Assembly (NCBI GenBank): GCA_016291275.1
Contig: JAEEWY010000015.1
Coordinates: forward strand, 1-14,681
DNA: 14,681 nucleotides
Origin: Methanobrevibacter sp.
GTDB lineage: Archaea > Methanobacteriota > Methanobacteria > Methanobacteriales > Methanobacteriaceae
Reading direction: 5' to 3'
How positions within the stretch are numbered: the stretch's first letter is position 1; the number at the start of each line of letters is the position of its first letter. The notes under the pieces are model-generated. The model had not been told where the DNA came from. It saw only the letters and a list, made by a program, of their open reading frames with translations, and did not search any database. A program made the position numbers and the translations under genes. Of this stretch, positions 7,149 through 13,347 are shown piece by piece.

Positions 7149-8228
7149 CTAGTACTCCTTAATCATTTTTCCAAACTCTTCAAACAAGACTCTTGTATCA
7201 TTTGGACCAGGACCAGATTCTGGATGGTATTGGATAGTTCTTAAAGGCAATTCCTTATGCAAGAATCCTTCAGGGGTACCATCGTTTAAGTTTATTTGGG
7301 TCAATTCCAAATCGGTTCCTTTCAATGAATCTGGATCTATAGCGAATCCATGATTTTGAGAAGTGATAAACACTTTTCCAGTTTGCAAGTCCTTTACCGG
7401 TTGATTTGCTCCCCTATGACCAAATTTCATTTTATAGGTAGTGGCACCAAATGTCTTTGCAATTACATGCTGTCCCATACAAATACCAAATACAGGGAAC
7501 TTATTAATTAATTTTCCCACATTTGCAATTGTGTCAGTTAACCTATCTGGGTTTCCAGGACCTGGAGATACCATAAGTCCATTTACACCATAATCCAAAA
7601 TGGTTTGATAATCAGTATCGTAAGGGAATAAAGCAACACCAATATCATTTTCCAAGAAACAATTAATGATATTCTTTTTAACACCACAATCAAGAATAGC
7701 TACAGTCTTATCAAAGTCTCCGAAAGTCTTTATTTCAGGAGTTGAGACTAAAGGAACCAAGTCTAAATCAATGATGCTTTTATGCTCTTGAGCACGAGCT
7801 ACAAGCTCATCATCATCAATCTCTTCAGTAGCAAGGGCTGCTTTTAGAGAACCTTTTTCACGAATCTTCAAAGTCAAGTCTCTTGTATCGATATCTTCAA
7901 TTCCAGGTACCTTAAATTCTTTCAAGAAGTCATCTAAAGTCTTTTTAGTACCGAAATTGGATAATTTCTTACAAGCTTCTCTCACTACAAAACCTTCAAC
8001 CTGTACCTTATCAGATTGATACCATTCTTCACTGACTCCATAGTTACCTTCCAAAGGATAAGTTGACATCAAGATTTGCCCTTTGAAAGACGGGTCAGTA
8101 AGAGCTTCGGTATAACCAGACATACCGGTTGAGAAAGCAAGCTCACCTACAGTTACTGTTTCATAACCAAAGGCTTCACCTTTTAGAACAGTTCCATCTT
8201 CTAAAGCTAATTTTGCTTCATTTCCCAT
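7149..8228 (-). CDS. carA: Carbamoyl phosphate synthetase small (glutaminase) subunit
   Basis: The small subunit hydrolyses glutamine and channels ammonia to CarB. The protein has 359 residues, slightly shorter than the E. coli protein (382) but complete. Residues 1-150 form the CarA-specific N-terminal domain, with FSTGMSGYTEALTDPSFKGQ at 32-51. The class I glutamine amidotransferase domain follows, with SPGPGNP (221-227), the nucleophile Cys250 in FGICMGQ, QNHGFA (291-296), and the catalytic His335 and Glu337 in YHPESGPGPNDT. The start at 8228 is supported by GGTGA five bases upstream. carB follows after 108 bases on the same strand, so the pair probably forms one operon, with the small gene at 3796 as a possible third member. 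All catalytic residues are present. Confidence 0.97.
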   Translation of the reverse strand: MGNEAKLALEDGTVLKGEAFGYETVTVGELAFSTGMSGYTEALTDPSFKGQILMSTYPLEGNYGVSEEWYQSDKVQVEGFVVREACKKLSNFGTKKTLDDFLKEFKVPGIEDIDTRDLTLKIREKGSLKAALATEEIDDDELVARAQEHKSIIDLDLVPLVSTPEIKTFGDFDKTVAILDCGVKKNIINCFLENDIGVALFPYDTDYQTILDYGVNGLMVSPGPGNPDRLTDTIANVGKLINKFPVFGICMGQHVIAKTFGATTYKMKFGHRGANQPVKDLQTGKVFITSQNHGFAIDPDSLKGTDLELTQINLNDGTPEGFLHKELPLRTIQYHPESGPGPNDTRVLFEEFGKMIKEY

Positions 8229-8288
8229 ATTTTCACCATTTAATTCATTGTATTTAATCTAAAATAATCATCAAATTAATAGCGATCT

Positions 8289-8318
8289 AAAGTATTTTCC
8301 ATAAAAAAATGATACTTT
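8289..8318 (-). promoter_or_regulatory. Inverted repeat flanking a possible carA TATA box
   Basis: The arms AAAGTAT (8289-8295) and ATACTTT (8312-8318) are perfect, with 16 bases between. On the minus strand the spacer reads CATTTTTTTATGGAAA, which holds a weak TATA-like element. A start about 25 bases downstream would give a leader of about 50 bases. A dimeric repressor bound to these arms would cover the TATA box. The promoter call is weak. Confidence 0.35.
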
Positions 8319-8382
8319 TTGCTAAATTAATTTACCTTAATTATTTATGTAATTTATTTAATTTAAACTATTCTATAAATCA

Positions 8383-8400
8383 GATTTTTATAAAAAAATC
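8383..8400. repeat. AT-rich hairpin GATTTTT-ATAA-AAAAATC
   Basis: Seven-base arms and a four-base loop lie about 160 bases upstream of carA. On the minus strand the loop and arms overlap a TTTATAAA-like element, so this may be a promoter and not a structure. Confidence 0.3.
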
Positions 8401-8595
8401 TCATGAAAAATTCATAGAATTTAATCAAATTTCTACTAAATATTACATTATAATATAATATCTATTATACAAAATATTTTAAGTTATCTATTCAAGAAAT
8501 AAATTTTAAAAAAATAGTTTAAAAATAATTGAAAAATAGTTGAATTGTTAATAAAAACTAACTGATTATTAATAAAAATTGAACAAGAATTAATT

Positions 8596-8616
8596 AAAAA
8601 ATAAAAAATAAAAAAC
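8596..8616 (-). terminator. Phased U-tract terminator after the three-gene minus cluster
   Basis: The minus strand reads G followed by TTTTTTA three times in a row with a 7-base period (T runs at 8610-8615, 8603-8608 and 8596-8601). This is a strong archaeal-type U-tract terminator about 80 bases past the stop at 8694. Confidence 0.6.
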
Positions 8617-8620
8617 GAAA

Positions 8621-8690
8621 CTTTAAGCTAAATCTTTAGCTAAATTTTAAGTTAAATTTTAAGCTAAGTTTAATCTAAACTTTGAGTTAG
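8621..8690. repeat. Degenerate 10-13-base repeat array in the 3' untranslated region
   Basis: About six decaying copies of CTTTAAGCTAAAT follow one another: 8621-8633, 8634-8645, 8646-8657, 8658-8669, 8670-8680 and 8681-8690. The second overlaps the palindrome TTTAGCTAAA (8635-8644). The array sits between the stop at 8694 and the U-tract terminator. Confidence 0.6.
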
Positions 8691-8693
8691 AAA

Positions 8694-9359
8694 TCAGCGT
8701 TCCTCGCTGGAGCATCTATCAAATTTCATTTGCTTTGAAATCTCTCTTTTTCTTTTTTCTGAAATCTCAGCATTCATTTGATTCATGAAATCATCAAATT
8801 TCTTAGACTCATTGGAATCATTACCTTTTCCATCCAAATAATCCTCTTCATTGGACTTGAGAAAATCTGATTTGTTTAGATTGGACTTGACCATTGAATA
8901 CCTAACAACCAATTCATCATAAAACCATCTGACTGCAAATCCATCAGAACTGCTTAATGAGACTAAATGTTTTGTATAGCCATTTTTTGAATAAACAATG
9001 ACGATGGAAGAATACAATGAGGATAAATCAGATTTATTAAGTTTCAAATCTATGATTTCACTATAAAAAATCTTTAGAGAGCCCATGGATTTACGTTGGA
9101 GCAATGATTTCTTTTTCAATGAAATATAATTCTCTTCCAGTGAAGTTTCAGAGATGATGTTTGAACTCATGCAGGATTTGGAAAAAGCATCTGAATCCAA
9201 AGCATATGAATCATCTTTAGAGCTTAATCTCTTTTGTGAAAAAGAAAAATTAAGAAGATATCTAGAATCTGGAGAGTAATTTGAATTGTTTTTTTCCATA
9301 ATATCACTAAGAATAAAAATTTGAACTTGGTCATTAAAATGAAGTGTTAATTTTCCCAT
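8694..9359 (-). CDS. Hypothetical serine-rich cytosolic protein, possible PH-like fold
   Basis: I do not recognise a named family. The protein has 221 residues, with no signal peptide or membrane helix, and is rich in serine, asparagine and lysine. The pattern of a first strand KLTLHFNDQVQIFILS (3-18), then GSLKIFYSEIIDLKL (93-107), a strand SSIVIVYSKNG (117-127), HLVSL, and a helix RWFYDELVVRYS (144-155) resembles bacterial and archaeal PH-like domains with a long loop inserted (about 20-90). The C-terminal 60 residues are charged. The start at 9359 overlaps the previous gene by 26 bases and lacks a clear ribosome binding site. An in-frame ATG at 9299 has AGTGAT just upstream but would lose the first strand. 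Being last in the three-gene cluster, it may be a peripheral partner of the membrane proteins. Confidence 0.65.
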   Translation of the reverse strand: MGKLTLHFNDQVQIFILSDIMEKNNSNYSPDSRYLLNFSFSQKRLSSKDDSYALDSDAFSKSCMSSNIISETSLEENYISLKKKSLLQRKSMGSLKIFYSEIIDLKLNKSDLSSLYSSIVIVYSKNGYTKHLVSLSSSDGFAVRWFYDELVVRYSMVKSNLNKSDFLKSNEEDYLDGKGNDSNESKKFDDFMNQMNAEISEKRKREISKQMKFDRCSSEER

Positions 9360-9738
9360 CTAAAAAGTACAATAAGATTATGTAAATCACCATAGATCCA
9401 AAATAGCAGATAACATCGAGAAAATCAAAAATTGCACCTGCTTTGATGAACAATGCCACATATTCCCAAACAAATGAAGCTAAGACAGTCACTATAATTA
9501 TTAGCCAGACATTAGTCAGTTTATACGGATAAACAAGATTTAAAAAGCTTAATAACACAACAATAGCTAGAAAATCATTGAAATAAAACATGAAAACCCA
9601 ATTGATTTCATGTAAAAAATGATTATTCAATAAGTAAAGAGATAAACCTACAATCAAAATAATCAGATTATAGATTCTGAAGCCATTATCATTTTTCTCT
9701 AATGAAAATCTTTTTAATAAATTCTCTAAATCTAACAT
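9334..9738 (-). CDS. Small four-helix membrane protein, VanZ-like
   Basis: The protein has 134 residues with four predicted membrane helices (about 22-38, 47-68, 76-95 and 107-126). The segment SFVWEYVALFIKAGAIFDFLDVICYFGSM (88-116, key residues Glu92, Asp105, Asp108, Tyr112, Gly114) follows the VanZ-like pattern of a buried glutamate, then a loop with Asp-x-x-Asp and a glycine-containing last helix. VanZ-like proteins are linked to envelope or antibiotic response in bacteria, but their biochemistry is poorly known, and this archaeal version may do something else. The ribosome binding site is weak. The gene starts 44 bases after the tail-anchored gene and its end overlaps the next start by 26 bases, which suggests translational coupling. 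The family call is from pattern only. Confidence 0.65.
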   Translation of the reverse strand: MLDLENLLKRFSLEKNDNGFRIYNLIILIVGLSLYLLNNHFLHEINWVFMFYFNDFLAIVVLLSFLNLVYPYKLTNVWLIIIVTVLASFVWEYVALFIKAGAIFDFLDVICYFGSMVIYIILLYFLDGKINTSF

Positions 9739-9782
9739 TTAAATCAATGAAGTCATGAAAATTAAATAAATAAAGACTGTCT

Positions 9783-10016
9783 TTAATCAAAAGTCATTAA
9801 AAAAATAGCTACCAATAAAACAATAACCATTAGAATAATCAATAAGGAAGTGTTGCTGAATGAAATTGATTTATAAAATCCATTAATGCTTCCTTGATAT
9901 CCATTATCATATTCCTTTTGATTATAATCCCTTTGATAATCATCTTCATTATCTGTTTCTATAATCTGCTTATCCTTTACTTCATAATCATCAATTTCAA
10001 TAATGTCATCAGCCAT
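9783..10016 (-). CDS. Small acidic tail-anchored membrane protein
   Basis: The protein has 77 residues. The first 35 are very acidic (MADDIIEIDDYEVKD and onward, many Asp, Glu and Tyr). A single strongly hydrophobic segment (57-74, LLIILMVIVLLVAIFLM) lies at the very C-terminus, followed only by TFD. This is the layout of a tail-anchored protein with the acidic part in the cytoplasm. No family is recognised. The start has a good GTGAT ribosome binding site four bases upstream, and TATA-like elements (10071-10078 and 10083-10090) lie 55-75 bases upstream, so it probably heads the three-gene minus-strand operon. An acidic membrane-bound tail could dock basic partners, such as the arginine-rich tail of the surface protein at 10963; that link is speculation. 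Confidence 0.72.
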   Translation of the reverse strand: MADDIIEIDDYEVKDKQIIETDNEDDYQRDYNQKEYDNGYQGSINGFYKSISFSNTSLLIILMVIVLLVAIFLMTFD

Positions 10017-10070
10017 ATTATCACATCAGATTGTCAGCTTAGTTCCTCATCTAATTTAACTAATTAAAAA

Positions 10071-10078
10071 TTTATAAA
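10071..10078 (-). promoter_or_regulatory. TATA box of the minus-strand three-gene cluster
   Basis: TTTATAAA lies about 55 bases before the ATG at 10016. A second copy at 10083-10090 lies just upstream. Either would place the start about 30-40 bases before the ATG. Confidence 0.5.
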
Positions 10079-10119
10079 TCTTTTTATAAATAATTGTCCT
10101 TATTAAATTCATTAATAAA

Positions 10120-10135
10120 TTATAGATATCTATAA
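10120..10135. promoter_or_regulatory. 16-base perfect palindrome in the divergent promoter region
   Basis: TTATAGATATCTATAA is a perfect palindrome. It overlaps a TATA-like element (TCTATAAAAATA, 10129-10140) that suits the zinc-ribbon gene, with a predicted leader near 36 bases, and lies about 30 bases upstream of the TATA boxes of the opposite cluster. It is a candidate operator for both directions. Confidence 0.5.
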
Positions 10136-10195
10136 AAATAATTAAGATAATAATAAAATTATTAGATAAAAAGAATTTAAGTTGAAGGTGAAATA

Positions 10196-10426
10196 ATGAA
10201 CCAATTTTGTCCAAAGTGTGGGGCAAAACTTTATGATATCAATGCTAAGTTTTGTAGCCAATGCGGTGCTAATTTAACTGAAAAGAAGGAAATAAACCCT
10301 AATGATATGCCTGATGAAAGAATTGACTTAAGGGAAGGCATGACCAAAAGAAATACTGGAATGTGGAAATCAACCAAATGGGGAAGACGGAAGAAAAAAC
10401 CAGTTAATTGGGATATGGAAAAATAA
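10196..10426 (+). CDS. Zinc-ribbon protein with basic C-terminus
   Basis: The protein has 76 residues. It opens with a zinc ribbon made of Cys5-Pro-Lys-Cys8 and Cys20-Ser-Gln-Cys23 (pattern FCPKCGAKL, then FCSQCGANL), the form widespread in archaeal and bacterial small proteins (zinc_ribbon_2 type). After an acidic linker, residues 45-76 are basic and carry tryptophans (KSTKWGRRKKKPVNW), which would suit binding to nucleic acid or acidic protein surfaces. There is no signal peptide or membrane helix. The start has an excellent AAGGTGA ribosome binding site (10185-10191). It is the first gene of a plus-strand set that diverges from the three-gene membrane cluster. Function is unknown; the zinc ribbon call itself is secure. 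Confidence 0.85.
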   Translation: MNQFCPKCGAKLYDINAKFCSQCGANLTEKKEINPNDMPDERIDLREGMTKRNTGMWKSTKWGRRKKKPVNWDMEK

Positions 10427-10445
10427 TTTTTCTTAAACTAACACA

Positions 10446-10509
10446 TAAAAATAAAATAAAATAAAATAAAATAAAAATAAAAATAAAATAAAAATAAAAA
10501 TAAAAAAAT
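10446..10509. repeat. AAAAT/AAAAAT microsatellite
   Basis: About twelve units of AAAAT or AAAAAT run without interruption between the zinc-ribbon stop and the next gene. Such tracts slip easily and may vary in length between strains. They sit upstream of the coiled-coil gene and could alter spacing in its promoter. Confidence 0.75.
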
Positions 10510-10556
10510 AATGAAACAAATTTATTAACAAGAATTTAATAAAATTGATGATTATT

Positions 10557-10560
10557 GGAG
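10557..10560 (+). promoter_or_regulatory. Ribosome binding site that sets the start at 10569
   Basis: GGAG lies 8 bases before ATG 10569. The upstream in-frame TTG at 10545 would place this site inside the coding region. Confidence 0.65.
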
Positions 10561-10568
10561 ATTATAAA

Positions 10569-10916
10569 ATGAAAACAAAAGAGGAAATTGGAGAGAAAAT
10601 TGAAGTATTGAATGATAAGATTGCAGGATTAAGAGCTGAAGAGGAAGACTTAACAAACGAACTTAAGGTAATCCTTGCAGGATCTGAATTGCAATCAATA
10701 ATGTTAACAAGCACTTTAGTTAGCTCTGAAAGCCAAGTTCGTGACTTGCTTGAGAAATTTGAACAAAGAGCAGATGAATTAACCAAAAAATACGAAGAAG
10801 CTTCTCTTGCAGAAAATGTAGAAATGAAAAATCAAATCCATGCTATGATTTGGACAAACGATATCAGATTAGACACCATCAAATGGGTTCTTGAAGAAGA
10901 TAACGAAGAAATCTAA
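10569..10916 (+). CDS. Small coiled-coil protein of unknown function
   Basis: The protein has 115 residues from ATG 10569 and is predicted to be almost wholly helical. Residues 4-38 (EEIGEKIEVLNDKIAGLRAEEEDL and onward) and 54-83 (ESQVRDLLEKFEQRADELTKKYEEAS) show heptad patterns with charged flanks, typical of coiled coils. There is no membrane segment, cysteine or known motif. A TTG at 10545 extends the frame by 8 residues but would cover the GGAG ribosome binding site. It lies 142 bases after the zinc-ribbon gene, beyond an A-rich repeat, so it may have its own promoter. The exported protein gene follows after 46 bases, which suggests joint expression. No function is claimed. Confidence 0.75.
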   Translation: MKTKEEIGEKIEVLNDKIAGLRAEEEDLTNELKVILAGSELQSIMLTSTLVSSESQVRDLLEKFEQRADELTKKYEEASLAENVEMKNQIHAMIWTNDIRLDTIKWVLEEDNEEI

Positions 10917-10962
10917 TTAAATCTTAATATGTTCACTTGTTATTAAATTAAGAGACAAAAAT

Positions 10963-12270
10963 ATGAAAAAGATTATTCCATTATTGCTTTTATCATTAAT
11001 CATTTTATGCCCAATAATTGCTGAAAGTGCAGATGCAACCACTGTATTTCTGACTTCAGACAATTTGCATGAGCATGATGCAGATTTTGCAAGATTGAAT
11101 GATATTAAAGAAAGAATCGAATCAAAAACCAATGGAGACATTGTTGTTGTGATTGATGATTCAGCTTCAAATCCTGGAGAAGGGACAAGGGTAATGGCAG
11201 CCAGATGCGATGTAGCGGTTTCAATAGCTGGCGCTTGTGCAGGAAATTTAGTTGACCTTGCAGATTACTCTACTAAAGTCAGCAAAAAGGTCATTTATGT
11301 CAATGCAGGTACACTTGACTTGAATACAATAAATTTCCTTAGAAGATCCTATGATGACAATTGGTCACATTACACATTTGCATCAGTCAAAAGCCCTGGA
11401 AAGTTCTTGAATGATGCAGGAATAACATTGATTCAACCTGCACAGGAATATCCTGATGATTGCTATAAAGGAATAATTGCATATGACAGCGATAATGTAA
11501 ACGAATACATTGCAAATGAAATCATTAACTCAATTTATGCTGGAACAAGCGAAAACAAGCAATTGGATACAGATTTAATAGTCTATCACAAGTTAGACCC
11601 TAAATACTTAGCAGAAGATTCTAAAAAAATTGTTGATGGACATGGAAGTGACATGCAGGAATCATACGGTTCTTACACCACTCAGCAATTGCTGTACATG
11701 AGTTCTTCATACATTGGAGGATATGCTTTAGAAGTTCCTGGAGACTTTGGAGCACCAGATAATCCTCAGAAATATTCAAGCTTTACAAAAGGGGAATATT
11801 CCTTTAACGATTACTATAATATGGCAGATATAGTTGTAGACTATATGAATGAACATGGAAAAGCGCCAGATTCCATTAATTATGAAGGTGCAACCATCGG
11901 TTATTATGACTTGGTTTACAATTTTGCACTTCTTACAGAAGATGACACAAGCGCAAGCACTATGAATTTCCCATCTGAAATGGCATTCCACAAATATTAC
12001 AGCGATTTCATATTTGACCTCTTGCCAATAGGAATGATAATAGTTGCAATAATTGTAATCCTATTGATAGTGAGAAGTATAATAAGAAGAATAAAAAGAA
12101 GGATAAGGAGAAGAAAGGAAAGGAAATATAGGAAAAGAATGCAAAGAGAAAGATATGGCAGAAATCCTAGACAATTCCATAGGAATATAGATTCAAGATA
12201 TTATTCAGATTACGATTATCCTTCCAATCAGCCAAAAAGATTGAATAGGCAAGAAAGAAGACGCAGATAA
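10963..12270 (+). CDS. Exported pseudomurein-binding-like surface protein with arginine-rich cytoplasmic tail
   Basis: The protein has 435 residues. A signal peptide (MKKIIPLLLLSLIILCPIIA, cut near 23-25) leads to an outside domain of about 325 residues, one membrane helix (351-371, IGMIIVAIIVILLIV core) and a 64-residue tail very rich in arginine and lysine. The positive tail fixes the topology: outside N-terminus, cytoplasmic C-terminus. Residues 284-326 (YYNMADIVVDYMNEHGKAPD, then a Tyr-Glu-Gly-Ala-Thr-Ile-Gly turn and YYDLVYNFALL) fit the pseudomurein-binding repeat, so the protein probably holds the cell wall. Residues 115-165, with FLRRSYDDNWSHYTFAS, resemble a segment I associate with other methanogen surface proteins. 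Three outside cysteines (82, 92, 167) are visible. The J-like gene begins 16 bases after the stop, so the two are very likely translated together. Ligand and partner are not shown. Confidence 0.8.
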   Translation: MKKIIPLLLLSLIILCPIIAESADATTVFLTSDNLHEHDADFARLNDIKERIESKTNGDIVVVIDDSASNPGEGTRVMAARCDVAVSIAGACAGNLVDLADYSTKVSKKVIYVNAGTLDLNTINFLRRSYDDNWSHYTFASVKSPGKFLNDAGITLIQPAQEYPDDCYKGIIAYDSDNVNEYIANEIINSIYAGTSENKQLDTDLIVYHKLDPKYLAEDSKKIVDGHGSDMQESYGSYTTQQLLYMSSSYIGGYALEVPGDFGAPDNPQKYSSFTKGEYSFNDYYNMADIVVDYMNEHGKAPDSINYEGATIGYYDLVYNFALLTEDDTSASTMNFPSEMAFHKYYSDFIFDLLPIGMIIVAIIVILLIVRSIIRRIKRRIRRRKERKYRKRMQRERYGRNPRQFHRNIDSRYYSDYDYPSNQPKRLNRQERRRR

Positions 12271-12273
12271 ATC

Positions 12274-12280
12274 AAGGAGT
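12274..12280 (+). promoter_or_regulatory. Ribosome binding site coupling the J-like gene to the surface protein
   Basis: AAGGAGT lies in the 16-base gap, six bases before ATG 12287. The first bases of the gap follow directly from the stop, so ribosomes leaving the surface protein gene reach it at once. Confidence 0.65.
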
Positions 12281-12286
12281 CTAAAA

Positions 12287-13222
12287 ATGACAGAAGCTCA
12301 AAACAATGCAAAAAATGAAGAATATATTGATAGTTTAAAAGATGAAATAAGCTATTTAAGAGAGATTCTAGCTAGCAAACTCTTTGAAGAAGATAATTTG
12401 ATAAATTTCACTTGCAGAGAAATTGAAACAGATTATTCCTTGAAATTCGGAGTTTATAAATACAAGATTAAAGATTATAAGCTTAAAATCAAGAAAACAA
12501 AAAGAACAATTGAAATGATTAAGAAAATGGTTAACCAACAATCATCTAATCAATTCAATAAGGAATTAAGCGATTTAGAGGAAAATCAAATCAAGATCAA
12601 TAAGACCAAAATCAATAAGCCAAAAATCAATATGAGTGAAATTGAAAGCCATATTGAAAATGAGTTTAAAGAGGAAGATTTGGAATTGCAAACAGAAACT
12701 GCAAAAGTGAATATTCTTATTGAAGAGCATAAGAACAATTTAAGCAAAAAACAGGATTTCAAACAATTGCACTCAATTTATAAGGAATGCATTAGAAAGA
12801 TCCATCCTGATTTATTGCTTGAGCCAACAGACTATGAGGAAAACTTATTCTATAGCTGTAAAGAGGCTTATGAAGATAGGGATTTAGAGGAATTGAAATC
12901 CACTCAAAACCTTATAAACAGGCATGAAATTGAAAATCAACCAAAAACCTTTGAAGACTTTGAGAACTTGAGAAACAAGCTTGAAATCAATATTGAACTT
13001 GAAAATAAGGAAATTTCAAGTATAGTCAACTCCAAACCATACACCCAACAGAAGTTCCTATTGGATACAAAGAAAGTGAACAACTATAGGGAAGGTTTGG
13101 TGACATCTTTATTGGAAGTTGAAAAAGAGTATATAAAAATCAATAAAGACTTAACTGAACTTAAAAAAGAGAATAATCTTAGTTATAGATTAGATTTGAC
13201 TAAGACTAATTCAAATAATTAA
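12287..13222 (+). CDS. Coiled-coil protein with a J-like HPD motif
   Basis: The protein has 311 residues, is highly charged and mostly helical, and has no signal peptide or membrane helix. Residues 155-205 (FKQLHSIYKECIRKIHPDL, then EENLFYSCKEAYEDRDLEEL) match the core of a J domain: a helix ending in the His173-Pro174-Asp175 loop and a second helix with the usual Ala-Tyr pair. J domains stimulate Hsp70 (DnaK) ATPase through the HPD loop. The short second helix and embedding between coiled coils (about 10-80 and 220-295) resemble degenerate J-like proteins and not DnaJ itself: there is no Gly/Phe region and no zinc domain. Residues 101-115 repeat IN-K-x-K. The gene follows the surface protein by 16 bases, so the product may act at the cytoplasmic face near its basic tail. 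No DnaK gene lies in this window. Confidence 0.78.
   Translation: MTEAQNNAKNEEYIDSLKDEISYLREILASKLFEEDNLINFTCREIETDYSLKFGVYKYKIKDYKLKIKKTKRTIEMIKKMVNQQSSNQFNKELSDLEENQIKINKTKINKPKINMSEIESHIENEFKEEDLELQTETAKVNILIEEHKNNLSKKQDFKQLHSIYKECIRKIHPDLLLEPTDYEENLFYSCKEAYEDRDLEELKSTQNLINRHEIENQPKTFEDFENLRNKLEINIELENKEISSIVNSKPYTQQKFLLDTKKVNNYREGLVTSLLEVEKEYIKINKDLTELKKENNLSYRLDLTKTNSNN
12596..12631 (+). repeat. 15-base in-frame tandem repeat in the J-like gene
   Basis: ATCAATAAGACCAAA (12596-12610) is followed by ATCAATAAGCCAAAA (12611-12625) and a partial third copy (12626-12631). It encodes the repeat IN-K-T-K / IN-K-P-K / IN, in the linker before the second helical part. Confidence 0.75.
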
Positions 13223-13262
13223 TTTTTTTAATTTATTTAATTTATTCTATTATTATTTTAAT
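13223..13262 (+). terminator. U-rich terminator after the J-like gene
   Basis: Seven T residues (13223-13229) begin at the base after the stop codon, and T-rich runs continue to the convergent acetyltransferase gene. The whole gap 13223-13347 is a simple mix of TTTAATTTA-like units with no gene. Confidence 0.6.
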
Positions 13263-13347
13263 TTAATCATTTAACTTATTTTATTATTTATTTAATTTAA
13301 TTAAACTTATTTTTTGATTTATTAATTTGATTTATTGATTTATTTTA

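Larger units (their letters stand above)
8229..8693. other. 465-base AT-rich intergenic region upstream of carA
   Basis: The region separates carA from the end of the PH-like gene on the same strand. It contains the carA ribosome binding site (GGTGA, 8233-8237), an inverted repeat flanking a TATA-like stretch (8289-8318), small AT hairpins (8383-8400 and 8403-8415), a U-tract terminator (8596-8616, minus) and a degenerate repeat array (8621-8690). I found no coding frame that looks real, and no recognisable riboswitch or tRNA. The stretch 8420-8590 holds nothing I can name. Confidence 0.6.

Noticed and set aside
8403..8415. Small hairpin ATGAA-AAA-TTCAT upstream of carA
   Set aside because: Five-base AT-rich arms are expected by chance many times in DNA of this composition.
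8229..8693. Possible regulatory RNA or riboswitch before carA
   Set aside because: No GC-containing stems or recognisable conserved motif could be seen, only AT-rich repeats.
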